Shown here: positions 1-8,576 of the stretch, piece by piece | Layout of the letters: each line of letters starts with the position of its first letter | Numbering within the stretch: the stretch's first letter is position 1 | Source of the DNA: an uncultured Acholeplasmatales bacterium | GTDB taxonomy: Bacteria; Bacillota_I; Bacilli_A; Acholeplasmatales; Anaeroplasmataceae | Length of the DNA stretch: 64,000 nucleotides | Reading direction: 5' to 3' | Assembly: GCA_944324805.1 (NCBI GenBank) | Contig: CALUXS010000001.1 | Location: forward strand, 124,001-188,000 | Position numbers and translations under genes: made by a program | The notes under the pieces: generated by a model | The model's input: only the letters and a program-made list of their open reading frames with translations | Told to the model about the DNA's origin: nothing | Databases searched by the model: none

Positions 1-294
1 CCATTAAAGGTTGGTTTTAAAAAAGCGATGGAAAAAACTAGTAAGATGTACAAAATTACGGAAATTGTTGAAATAGGTGATCAGATTATGACTGATGTAC
101 TAGGAGCAAATAGAATGAATTTTACTAGCATATTAGTAGACCCTATCGATAAAAAAACAGAATTTTTTGTTACAAAATTAAATAGAGTTTATGAAGGAAT
201 AGTATGCTTTTTTCTAAAAATATTTAAGAAAAGCTTGTATAAAGAAAGAATATTAGGTTATAGAGGTGAGGTCGAATGCAAAGAAGATGTATAG
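1..294 (+). CDS. yqeG: YqeG-family HAD phosphatase, C-terminal part (5' end outside window)
   Basis: The reading frame is open from base 1 (PLKVGFKKA before the first ATG at 28), so the gene starts upstream of the window. The visible part has the C-terminal HAD motif GDQIMTDVLGANR followed by a conserved SILVDPI stretch, typical of YqeG, a HAD subfamily IIIA phosphatase encoded next to yqeH in Bacillota. The HAD motif IV aspartates (GDQ, TDV) are present. It overlaps yqeH by 19 bases, implying translational coupling. Substrate unknown; phosphatase activity is inferred from the family. The tail after LVDPI, rich in Phe/Lys, is probably lineage-specific. Confidence 0.85.
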   Translation, partial: PLKVGFKKAMEKTSKMYKITEIVEIGDQIMTDVLGANRMNFTSILVDPIDKKTEFFVTKLNRVYEGIVCFFLKIFKKSLYKERILGYRGEVECKEDV

Positions 295-1367
295 GTTGTG
301 GTGAGATATTACAAAACTCAGACCCAAATTTGCCTGGTTACACCCCTGTAATTAAGGATGAAATTACATATTGTAAACGTTGCTTTAGAATGATGCATTA
401 CAATGAACTACCTAAGGTGTTAGCTAAAAATGAAGATTATTTGAAAGTCGTTAATCATGTATTAGAAAAGAACGGCTTAATGGTTTTGGTTATAGATATT
501 TTTTCTTTTTCAATTTCATTTAATAAGGAAATACTTGCTAAGTTGCGTAATAATGATGTAATACTAGTGGTGAATAAGTTTGATTTATTGCCAAAATCAA
601 TCAACGTAAATGACATTTTAAATTTTGTTAGCAAGGAATGCGAAAAGTTATTTTTCAGGGTCATAGCAATTCACATAGTTTCTGCTACAAAAGGTTACTA
701 TCTAGATGAATTAATGAATACAATTGATTTAGTACGTAAAGGTAGAGAAGTCTATATTTTAGGCGTGGCAAATGTCGGAAAAAGTTCTTTCATTAATGCT
801 ATGTTGAAGCGATTTACATCAAGAACATCTGATGTGATTGCCACATCAATGATACCAGGAACTACGTTAAAAGAAATTGTGATTCCTTTTTTTGATGATA
901 ATAAAGCTTTTATTGATACTCCAGGTTTAATAAATGATAAGTCAATATTAGAATATATTGATTCAAATGACTATGACAAAGTTTTACCGAAAAAAGAAAT
1001 TAGGCCAATTACATACCAGTTATTTGGCTCTTATACATACTTTGTTGGTGGACTTGCTTATTTAACCTTTATTAACGCAAAAAATGTATCAATTGTATTT
1101 TATTTAAATGATAAACTATTAGTTACAAGGGTAAAAAACGAAAAATTAGAAGAAGCTATAAAATCTAGAGTTGGTAATAGTATTTTACCGGTTTCTAATG
1201 TAAAAGGTTTTGATAGTAAAAAAATCAAGTTAAAGGGTAGAAATACATTGTTTTTTTCTGGTTTTGGATTTGCTTTGATAATAGGTGATGTCGAAGTAGA
1301 CATCAATTATGCAAAAAATACGGAAGTGGTATTATATGGAGATATCCTTAAAAAACAAAATAAATAA
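276..1367 (+). CDS. yqeH: Ribosome biogenesis GTPase YqeH
   Basis: Circularly permuted GTPase needed in Bacillus for 30S subunit assembly. An N-terminal zinc finger (CIGCG near residue 5 and CKRC near residue 35) precedes the GTPase motifs in permuted order: G4 NKFD, G5 SATKG, then the P-loop ANVGKSSF, the switch region PGTT and G3 DTPG. Length (363 aa) matches the family. The start overlaps the 3' end of yqeG and has a GAGG-type Shine-Dalgarno just upstream. In Bacillus subtilis yqeH is followed by aroE, yhbY and nadD before yqeK; here yqeK follows directly, so those three genes are missing from this position. Confidence 0.95.
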   Translation: MQRRCIGCGEILQNSDPNLPGYTPVIKDEITYCKRCFRMMHYNELPKVLAKNEDYLKVVNHVLEKNGLMVLVIDIFSFSISFNKEILAKLRNNDVILVVNKFDLLPKSINVNDILNFVSKECEKLFFRVIAIHIVSATKGYYLDELMNTIDLVRKGREVYILGVANVGKSSFINAMLKRFTSRTSDVIATSMIPGTTLKEIVIPFFDDNKAFIDTPGLINDKSILEYIDSNDYDKVLPKKEIRPITYQLFGSYTYFVGGLAYLTFINAKNVSIVFYLNDKLLVTRVKNEKLEEAIKSRVGNSILPVSNVKGFDSKKIKLKGRNTLFFSGFGFALIIGDVEVDINYAKNTEVVLYGDILKKQNK

Positions 1368-2247
1368 AGCAAGAAAATTAATTGATGAAAAATATAAAGA
1401 TAGTTGTCATAAGGAAAGATATTTGCACATACTAGGTGTGGCAGATATGGCAAAAAGACTTGCTACTTTGTATAATGTAAATGAAGAAAAAGCATACATA
1501 GCTGGATTGATGCATGATTATTATAAATATGAACCTAAAGAAGAAATGCAAATACTTTTAACTTCTGAAGAAAAAAAAGAGGCTGAAGAATGTAATGTTT
1601 TGTATCACTCTTATGCTTCAGCACGGGCTTATAAAAAACTAATAGATGATGATGAAGAAGTTTTCTCAGCGATTAAAAATCATGTTTTTGGACATTTAAA
1701 TATGACAAAATTAGAAGAAATTATTTTAATTAGTGATTATATAGAGGAAAACAGAAAATATCCTAATTGTATATTTTGTAGATCACTAGTTAATCGTGGT
1801 TTTTTCTATACAGCTATTTATGAATCAACTAGACATACTATAAGTTTTATTGAATCAAAGGGTCAAAAACCTGCTATAATGCAAGTTAGTGTTTTACAGC
1901 AATACAAGGAGTTGATGTTTATGGAATTGCTAAATAAAATAAAAGAGGCACTTGATAAAGTCAAAGCTAGTGATATCATTGTATATGATATGAAAGAAAA
2001 ATCTCCATTTTATGATTATTTTGTTCTTGCTACTGTTTCATCTTTACGTCAAGCAGGAGCAGTTAAATCATATATAGAGGAATTAATATTAGATACACCA
2101 TTTAAGATTAGAAGTGTTGAAGGTGAAGATACTGAATGGGTATTAATAGATTGCTATGATATTATTATTTCAGTTTTCACAAAAGAAGAAAGAGAACGTT
2201 TAGAGTTCGAAAAAATCTATATGGATGTTCCGCAATTAAAAATATAA
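1336..2247 (+). CDS. YqeK HD-domain phosphatase fused to ribosome silencing factor RsfS
   Basis: Residues about 1-190 are a YqeK-type HD protein (HILGVADMAKRL, then LMHDYYK carrying the HD pair), the family that includes symmetrical Ap4A hydrolases. Residues about 196-303 are RsfS, which binds ribosomal protein uL14 and blocks subunit joining (MELLNKIKEAL, then KASDIIVYDM, SPFYDYFVLAT, EGEDTEWVLIDC). These are separate adjacent genes in most Bacillota. No stop codon separates them here, but AAGGAG at 1906-1911 and ATG at 1921 remain, so free RsfS may also be made. I chose ATG 1336 over the upstream start at 1309 because the protein begins normally there; it overlaps yqeH by 32 bases. Individual domain calls are firm; whether the fusion protein accumulates is unknown. 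Confidence 0.9.
   Translation: MEISLKNKINKARKLIDEKYKDSCHKERYLHILGVADMAKRLATLYNVNEEKAYIAGLMHDYYKYEPKEEMQILLTSEEKKEAEECNVLYHSYASARAYKKLIDDDEEVFSAIKNHVFGHLNMTKLEEIILISDYIEENRKYPNCIFCRSLVNRGFFYTAIYESTRHTISFIESKGQKPAIMQVSVLQQYKELMFMELLNKIKEALDKVKASDIIVYDMKEKSPFYDYFVLATVSSLRQAGAVKSYIEELILDTPFKIRSVEGEDTEWVLIDCYDIIISVFTKEERERLEFEKIYMDVPQLKI
1906..1923 (+). promoter_or_regulatory. Internal ribosome binding site and start for RsfS inside the yqeK-rsfS frame
   Basis: AAGGAG (1906-1911) lies 9 bases before an in-frame ATG (1921) that begins MELLNKIKEAL, the usual N-terminus of RsfS. This looks like the original rsfS initiation region kept after loss of the yqeK stop codon. Independent initiation is inferred. 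Confidence 0.65.
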
Positions 2248-2275
2248 GAAGTTCAACTGAACTTCTTATATTTTT
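2244..2275. terminator. Bidirectional terminator holding both convergent stop codons
   Basis: Perfect stem AAGAAGTTC / GAACTTCTT (2246-2254 with 2259-2267) with a 4-base loop, T-rich on both flanks. The TAA of the plus-strand yqeK-rsfS gene (2245-2247) and the TAA of the minus-strand gene (2268-2266) both lie in the stem. Confidence 0.85.
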
Positions 2276-3024
2276 ATTATATCAACAAGTTTTTTGCTGA
2301 ATGTATTAATTTGATTAATGAAATCATGACTTTTTTTGAAAAATATATCATCATTCGCTTTTTCAATAATAAGGCTAGCTTCGTTAACTAATTTATAATA
2401 AATTTCCATTAAATCAGTATTGTAATCTAAATTAATTACAGTACTAGTCATTTTTTTATTTGTAATATTGAAAATAATTTTTTTTAAAAATATCGGTTTT
2501 GTTGCTAAATAATAATTATACAAAAAAGCTTTTTTCCCTGAAATTTCGTAATAATCATTTATGCCTGGATAATGACAAATGTGTCTAACAACTAAATCTA
2601 TAAAATCTGCTTCAGGAATAGTTAATTTATAAAATCCTTTTGTAAAATTTTTTAATTCTTTAGCTTTGTTAATCTTTAAGTAGATTATAAGCGAGTTTTC
2701 TAGTTTCTTTAAATCTATATTAGTAGAAATTAAAACATAATAAGCAAGATAGGCATAGAAAATTAAAATTCTATCACGCGGAAAGTTTTCTTTTTGTATT
2801 TGATTTATCATATAAGTAGTAGTTTCTGAAAAATTACTAAATAAATTAGAAGTTATGTTTAAATTGTCTTTTTTGTTAAAAAGCTTATTATAATTCTCTA
2901 AGTCATAAATATTAATGACTCGAAATAATTCATAATCATTTGGCATTTCATTATTTAAAAATTTTAAATCTACTTTAGCTAATATGTCTTTAAAATATAC
3001 TTTTAGAAGAATTGGATTAAGCAT
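2266..3024 (-). CDS. Hypothetical protein, 252 aa, mostly helical, no recognised family
   Basis: No motif I recognise. The protein has no signal peptide or clear membrane segment. It alternates charged and hydrophobic residues suggesting a helical soluble fold, with one richer hydrophobic stretch in the middle (ILIFYAYLAYYVLIS) and an HICHYPG segment near residue 150 that could contain metal-binding His/Cys, though this is only a guess. The start ATG is supported by a GAGGTG Shine-Dalgarno 6-7 bases upstream. A TATAAT box lies upstream on the minus strand near 3048. It is transcribed alone, convergent to yqeK-rsfS and divergent from the gene at 3155. Confidence 0.75.
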   Translation of the reverse strand: MLNPILLKVYFKDILAKVDLKFLNNEMPNDYELFRVINIYDLENYNKLFNKKDNLNITSNLFSNFSETTTYMINQIQKENFPRDRILIFYAYLAYYVLISTNIDLKKLENSLIIYLKINKAKELKNFTKGFYKLTIPEADFIDLVVRHICHYPGINDYYEISGKKAFLYNYYLATKPIFLKKIIFNITNKKMTSTVINLDYNTDLMEIYYKLVNEASLIIEKANDDIFFKKSHDFINQINTFSKKLVDIIKI

Positions 3025-3105
3025 AATTACACCTCTTTTAAATGATTATACTATAAAAGATTCAAAGTTTATACAATAATTATACAAATGAAATAAAATT
3101 ATAAT

Positions 3106-3134
3106 TTGCAAAATAAAGAGTCTTTTTATATAAT
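3106..3134 (+). promoter_or_regulatory. SigA-type promoter for the gene at 3155
   Basis: TTGCAA (3106-3111), 17-base spacer, TATAAT (3129-3134). The coding start follows about 20 bases later with GAGGTG as ribosome binding site. Confidence 0.75.
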
Positions 3135-3154
3135 ATACGAGTGAGGTGTTTACG

Positions 3155-3997
3155 TTGAAAACTTTAACTGAAAATCAAATATCAGATTTAGAAAGAGGAA
3201 TTTTTAATAAAGGTAGAGATATCGATGTTGCTTTGTTTAACGCATCTAATGGGGGAGAAAAAGAGTTTGTAGTAGATGCACTAACGTTATATGTAAATAG
3301 TGATGGTGGATTTGGACAAGGACTATTCATTGATAATTATAATCCTGCTTCTACGGCATATACTACGTATTATGCATTAAAGATAGTTTATATGTATGGA
3401 TTAGATGATGATATGACAAATATGCTTCTTAAGAGGGCATTTACTTTTTTATATCATAAAGCGTATCAGGAAAAAAATTTTTGGGTAAAAGCAGAACCAT
3501 CAAATAATAATTTTGCTCATCATGATGATTTTACATATCCATCTAATGAGTCTTTAGCATTAACATCAGGAATAATTGGACTAACATTATTATTGCAATC
3601 ACCAACTAGTCCTTATTATAAGTTGGCTTTAAAAAAGTATAATTTACTTAAACCATTAATTGATGCATATAATTTTAAAGAAAATGAGGTTGTAGATTTA
3701 GCAATATTATCAATTGGCTTAAAGCAAGCAAATATATTAGATAATAACTATGATGAAAGAATAAGTAAATCTATAACATTAAACAATGCATTAGAAATTA
3801 GCAATTATTTTAATGTTAAAAAGGAAATCTTAGAGGAAGCAATTAATTTATTAATAGATCAATTGTTACCTGTTGGAATGTGGGAAAATAAGAAAAAGTG
3901 GAATAATAAATATCCTGAAGGTGATGTTGCCGAAATAAAATGGATGGGAGCAATAAGCGCAGAAAATTTTTATTATATAAAAAAATATTCTTGCTAA
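3155..3997 (+). CDS. Hypothetical protein resembling alpha-alpha toroid (prenyltransferase/terpene cyclase-fold) proteins
   Basis: The first part has a segment resembling the repeat of squalene-hopene cyclase or prenyltransferase-like toroids: VNSDGGFGQG, then NYNPASTAYTTYYALKI, a GFG turn followed by a helix pair. Function is unknown; similar stand-alone proteins in Bacillota are annotated only as hypothetical. I chose the TTG at 3155, because GAGGTG (3143-3148) sits six bases before it; the GTG at 3146 would overlap that Shine-Dalgarno. No signal peptide or membrane helix. It is a single gene with its own promoter, followed by the gpmI promoter. Confidence 0.7.
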   Translation: MKTLTENQISDLERGIFNKGRDIDVALFNASNGGEKEFVVDALTLYVNSDGGFGQGLFIDNYNPASTAYTTYYALKIVYMYGLDDDMTNMLLKRAFTFLYHKAYQEKNFWVKAEPSNNNFAHHDDFTYPSNESLALTSGIIGLTLLLQSPTSPYYKLALKKYNLLKPLIDAYNFKENEVVDLAILSIGLKQANILDNNYDERISKSITLNNALEISNYFNVKKEILEEAINLLIDQLLPVGMWENKKKWNNKYPEGDVAEIKWMGAISAENFYYIKKYSC

Positions 3998-4002
3998 ATT
4001 GT

Positions 4003-4031
4003 TTGTAAGTTTTAAATAAATGTAGTAAAAT
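4003..4031 (+). promoter_or_regulatory. SigA-type promoter for gpmI
   Basis: TTGTAA (4003-4008), 17-base spacer, TAAAAT (4026-4031), starting 6 bases after the stop of the preceding gene and ending 20 bases before the gpmI ATG. Confidence 0.65.
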
Positions 4032-4051
4032 ATAGATTGAGGTGTAAAAAA

Positions 4052-5581
4052 ATGAAACATAGACCAGTAATGTTAATAATTATGGATGGCTTTGGACTTG
4101 CTGCAGCATCTAACGGTAATGCTGTTAGTTTAGCTAATAAGCCAAACTTAGACAAAATTTTTTCAATGTATGATACAAAGCATCTAGATGCTTCAGGTGA
4201 AGCTGTTGGATTACCAGAAGGACAAATGGGAAATTCAGAAGTTGGTCACATGAATATCGGTGCCGGAAGAATCGTATGGCAATCATTATCAAGAATTAAT
4301 AATGCGATTAAAACTGGGGAAATTAATGAAAATGAGGCTATTAATGCTGCCATTGAAAATGCAAAAAAACATGGTTCTAAATTCCATATATTAGGACTTT
4401 GCTCTGATGGTGGTGTTCACTCTCATACATCACACATAATTGCACTTGCCAAATTGGCTCATGAAAAGGGAATTGAAAATGTTTATTATCATGCATTCCT
4501 TGATGGTAGAGATGTTGCTCCTAAATCAGCAGCAATTTATTTAAAGAAGATTGTTGACGAAGGAAATGTTAAGGTTGCAACAGTTGGTGGAAGATATTAT
4601 GGAATGGATCGTGATAAAAATTATGATCGTATCCAAGTTGCATATGATGCAATGACTAAGAATGTTGGTAAGCATGTGTCTGATCCATTTGTAGGTATCG
4701 AGGAATCATATGCCGAAGGTGTAACTGATGAATTTATGGTTCCATTTATTTCAGACGAGTCTGGTATGATTGAGTCAAATGATAGTGTTGTATTTGCTAA
4801 TTTCCGTCCTGATCGTGCTATTCAAATATCTACTGCCCTTTCTAATCCTGATGGAATAGTTTATAATCCTGAAAAACCATACCGTTTAAATACTATTGGT
4901 GGACCAAGAAATGTATTCTTTGTTTCTATGATGAAGTATGCTGATTCTGTAAAAGGACCATTAGCATTTGGTTTACAAAAATTAGACAATCTATTTGGTG
5001 ATGTTTTAGCGCAACATAACTTAAAACAATTAAGAATTGCTGAGACTGAAAAATATGCGCACGTTACTTTCTTCTTTGATGGTGGTGCAGATCGTCAAAT
5101 TGATGGTGCAGACCGTATTTTAGTAAATTCACCTAAGGTTGCTACATATGATTTACAACCAGAAATGAGTGCATTAGAAGTTACAGATAAGGTAGTTGCA
5201 GCTATTGAATCAGAAAAGTATGATTGTATTATTTTAAATTATGCAAACTGTGATATGGTTGGACATACTGGTGTTATTCCTGCAGCTATCAAAGCAGTTG
5301 AGACTGTAGATAAATGTGTAGGACGCTGCGTAAGCGCCTTAGAAAAAGTAGACGGAGTAGCTTTAATTACTGCTGACCATGGTAATGCTGAGCAATTGTT
5401 AGATGCAGAAGGTAAACCATTTACAGCGCATACAACAAATTTAGTTCCTGTTGTTGTTACTGATAAGAATATTAAACTTCGTGATGGTATTTTATCAGAC
5501 ATAGCTCCAACATTGCTAGAGTTGCTAGAAGTTGAAAAGCCTGCTGAAATGACTTCAAGTTCTTTGATTGTTCATGAGTAA
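4052..5581 (+). CDS. gpmI: 2,3-bisphosphoglycerate-independent phosphoglycerate mutase
   Basis: Interconverts 3- and 2-phosphoglycerate in glycolysis; a cytosolic dimetal enzyme. The alkaline-phosphatase-superfamily features are visible: IIMDGFG near residue 10 (first metal Asp), MGNSEVGH with the phosphorylated Ser near residue 60, DGRDVAP, GRYYGMDRD, and the C-terminal metal cluster NYANCDMVGHTG and TADHGNAE. The length (509 aa) is normal. ATG 4052 is preceded by GAGGTG (4038-4043); the in-frame TTG at 4037 is rejected because it overlaps that site. It stands apart from eno, which follows ribU. Confidence 0.97.
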   Translation: MKHRPVMLIIMDGFGLAAASNGNAVSLANKPNLDKIFSMYDTKHLDASGEAVGLPEGQMGNSEVGHMNIGAGRIVWQSLSRINNAIKTGEINENEAINAAIENAKKHGSKFHILGLCSDGGVHSHTSHIIALAKLAHEKGIENVYYHAFLDGRDVAPKSAAIYLKKIVDEGNVKVATVGGRYYGMDRDKNYDRIQVAYDAMTKNVGKHVSDPFVGIEESYAEGVTDEFMVPFISDESGMIESNDSVVFANFRPDRAIQISTALSNPDGIVYNPEKPYRLNTIGGPRNVFFVSMMKYADSVKGPLAFGLQKLDNLFGDVLAQHNLKQLRIAETEKYAHVTFFFDGGADRQIDGADRILVNSPKVATYDLQPEMSALEVTDKVVAAIESEKYDCIILNYANCDMVGHTGVIPAAIKAVETVDKCVGRCVSALEKVDGVALITADHGNAEQLLDAEGKPFTAHTTNLVPVVVTDKNIKLRDGILSDIAPTLLELLEVEKPAEMTSSSLIVHE

Positions 5582-5621
5582 TTGAACAATTACCAAAGTA
5601 TATCTCTTCCAAAATTTAATA

Positions 5622-5731
5622 TATACTTCAGGGTAGGGTGAAATTCCCAATCGGCGGTAAAGTCCGCGAGCTAAGGCATGAATAGGTGAAATTCCTATAC
5701 CGACAGTTAGAGTCTGGATGGAAGAAGTTTA
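5622..5731 (+). ncRNA. FMN riboswitch (RFN element)
   Basis: Contains the conserved RFN core in order: CTTCAGGGTAGGGTG (5626-5640), AATTCCCAATCGGCGGTAA, AAGTCCGCGAGC, a variable hairpin, then CCGACAGT and AGAGTCTGGATGGAAGAAG. P1 pairs ACTTC (5625-5629) with GAAGT (5724-5728). It precedes the riboflavin transporter gene ribU, so FMN-bound RNA should shut off riboflavin uptake. Confidence 0.96.
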
Positions 5732-5739
5732 ATTTATTT

Positions 5740-5776
5740 TAGGGTACCCTGATATTTTTTAGGGTACTCTTTTAAT
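5740..5776 (+). terminator. Expression-platform terminator of the FMN riboswitch
   Basis: AGGGTACCCT (5741-5750) can pair with AGGGTACTCT (5761-5770), followed by a short T-run and then the ribU ribosome binding site GAGGAG at 5779-5784. Its position right after the aptamer suggests control by transcription attenuation. The antiterminator pairing was not worked out. Confidence 0.65.
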
Positions 5777-5791
5777 TTGAGGAGAAAAAAT

Positions 5792-6394
5792 ATGACAACA
5801 AAACGTTTAGTATTAGATGCAGTTTTTGCAGCATTAACAATTATTTTATATTGCTTCGTTAAATTTCCATTACCATTTATTTTTCCAAGCTTTCTAGAGT
5901 TAAATTTTTCGATGTTACCAATTTTGCTATGCTTATTTATGTTATCTTGGAAAGATGCAGCAATAGTAGCAATTTTAAGAATTTTAGGAAAATATGCAAT
6001 AGTTGGTTCTTCAACAATGAATGTTGGTGAATTAGCTGACCTCTTGATGTCATTCATTGTATTGATAATCGTTGCACTTGTATATAAAAAAAGTCAAAAT
6101 ATTTTTGTACTTTTAGCTAGTATTATTTTATCGTGGATTTTAGCTGGTGTTATTACAAATGTATTCGTTAATATTCCTTTATATATTAAACTTATGGGCT
6201 TAACAAAAGAAAGTTTAGCAAATATGTGCTCTGTAATTCCAGGGATTACAGCTGATAATTTTATGAGTAAATATTTACTATTTGCAGTTGTACCTTTTAA
6301 CTTTTTATTATCTTTTATTGTTGGATTATTCACGGTTTTAGTATATAAAAGATTAAAAAATGTTTATGATTTGATTGGTAATAAAAATAAATAA
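5792..6394 (+). CDS. ribU: Riboflavin ECF transporter S component RibU
   Basis: Substrate-binding membrane component of an energy-coupling-factor importer for riboflavin. The 201-aa protein has about five to six hydrophobic segments (for example VFAALTIILYCFVKF, ILLCLFMLSWKDAAIVAI, IVLIIVALVYK, LLASIILSWILAGVI and a C-terminal one) and the ECF-S pattern of a conserved N-terminal FPxPF-like stretch (KFPLPFIFPSF). The riboflavin assignment rests mainly on the FMN riboswitch directly upstream; the EcfA/A'/T energising module is not in this window. ATG 5792 has GAGGAG 7 bases upstream. Confidence 0.9.
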   Translation: MTTKRLVLDAVFAALTIILYCFVKFPLPFIFPSFLELNFSMLPILLCLFMLSWKDAAIVAILRILGKYAIVGSSTMNVGELADLLMSFIVLIIVALVYKKSQNIFVLLASIILSWILAGVITNVFVNIPLYIKLMGLTKESLANMCSVIPGITADNFMSKYLLFAVVPFNFLLSFIVGLFTVLVYKRLKNVYDLIGNKNK

Positions 6395-6403
6395 TTTATT
6401 TTT

Positions 6404-6437
6404 ACTATTTCAGCTTAGTGCCTGAAATAGTTTTTTT
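6404..6437 (+). terminator. Terminator after ribU
   Basis: Stem ACTATTTCAG / CTGAAATAGT (6404-6413 with 6422-6431) around an 8-base loop, followed by seven T residues. Confidence 0.85.
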
Positions 6438-6449
6438 ACGAAAAAATCT

Positions 6450-6463
6450 TTAAAACGCTTTCA
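6450..6463 (+). promoter_or_regulatory. CRE-like site upstream of eno
   Basis: TTAAAACGCTTTCA matches the CcpA catabolite-response consensus TGWAANCGNTNWCA at 13 of 14 positions (only G2 differs). A TATAAT box at 6499-6504 is the best -10 for eno, so the site would lie about 48-61 bases upstream of the likely transcription start. CcpA is not encoded in the window. Confidence 0.5.
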
Positions 6464-6498
6464 TAATTTATACTATATTATTTTGCATTAAGATAAGT

Positions 6499-6504
6499 TA
6501 TAAT
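6499..6504 (+). promoter_or_regulatory. Probable -10 element for eno
   Basis: TATAAT 51 bases before the eno ATG. No good -35 hexamer lies 16-18 bases upstream, which would fit a promoter needing an activator. Confidence 0.45.
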
Positions 6505-6540
6505 ATATATGCATTATGTATGGTTAAAAAATAAGAATAG

Positions 6541-7863
<1,323 letters not shown>

Positions 7864-7871
7864 TAATTATT

Positions 7872-7910
7872 AAAAGTTCTTAGACTGTCAAGTCTAAGAA
7901 CTTTTTTTTT
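7872..7910 (+). terminator. Strong terminator after eno
   Basis: 14-bp perfect stem AAAGTTCTTAGACT / AGTCTAAGAACTTT with loop GTCA, followed by a long T-run to 7910. Confidence 0.95.
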
Positions 7911-7937
7911 GCTAAATGATTTTTTTTAGTTAAAGTA

Positions 7938-7946
7938 TGATATAAT
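7938..7946 (+). promoter_or_regulatory. Extended -10 promoter for the queH operon
   Basis: TGATATAAT (TG-n-TATAAT) with no clear -35, 25 bases before the queH ATG and after the eno terminator. Confidence 0.6.
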
Positions 7947-7970
7947 GTTAAAAAACAAGGAGGCATAAAT

Positions 7971-8576
7971 ATGATTGAAAATTATACAGATTTTAAAAAG
8001 TTTTTATCACAACTGAAATATAAACCTAAATTATTATTACATAGTTGTTGTGCCCCTTGTAGCTCACACACAATTTTATTGTTAAAGGAATATTTTGATA
8101 TTACAATTTACTATACTAATGATAATATTTATCCTTTTGAAGAATTTGATTTGCGTGCAAAAGAACAAATTAAATTTGCTAAAAATATAGATGATAATAT
8201 CAAGGTAATAATTGCACCATATGTTAGCAAAGATTATGATGATGCAATTATTGGTAAAGAAAATCTAGGAGAAAGAAGTGTACGTTGTTATAATTGCTAT
8301 TTACTTAGATTAGAAAAAACATGTAAATATGCAAAAGAAAATAATTTTGATTTTTTTTCAACAACACTTTCAATCTCCCCATATAAGAATAGTGAATGGA
8401 TAAACAAGATAGGGTATGAATTAGAAAAAAAATACAATATGCCATATTTATATTCAAACTTCAAAAAAGAAGAGGGATATAAAGATAGTATAAAACTATC
8501 ATTACAATATGGATTATATAGACAAGATTATTGTGGATGTAAATATTCATTAGAGGAAAGGAGACAAAAGGAATGA
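7971..8576 (+). CDS. queH: Epoxyqueuosine reductase QueH
   Basis: Reduces epoxyqueuosine to queuosine in tRNA, the last step of Q synthesis; the non-B12 alternative to QueG. Cys motifs of the family are present: HSCCAPC at residues 24-30, an RCYNC motif mid-protein and YCGCKYS near the end. Length (201 aa) fits. ATG 7971 has AAGGAGG upstream. It overlaps the next gene by ATGA. Two other queuosine genes, queA and tgt, lie about 50 kb away in the same window, supporting a working pathway. Confidence 0.93.
   Translation: MIENYTDFKKFLSQLKYKPKLLLHSCCAPCSSHTILLLKEYFDITIYYTNDNIYPFEEFDLRAKEQIKFAKNIDDNIKVIIAPYVSKDYDDAIIGKENLGERSVRCYNCYLLRLEKTCKYAKENNFDFFSTTLSISPYKNSEWINKIGYELEKKYNMPYLYSNFKKEEGYKDSIKLSLQYGLYRQDYCGCKYSLEERRQKE

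Noticed and set aside
1336-2247. TGA or another stop reassigned (mycoplasma code) as the reason for long fused frames
   Set aside because: TGA ends several genes here (rluD at 11824-11826, hydC at 31070-31072, queH, the methyltransferase), with the next gene correctly placed, so the standard bacterial code applies.
5567-5590. Hairpin ATTGTTCA / TGAACAAT at the gpmI stop codon
   Set aside because: The stem is real but is not followed by a T-run, so I do not call it a terminator; it may be a weak structure or part of the riboswitch leader transcript.
5734-6057. 107-codon minus-strand frame across the riboswitch terminator and ribU
   Set aside because: Antisense shadow of a conserved membrane protein gene; no start signals or recognisable protein.
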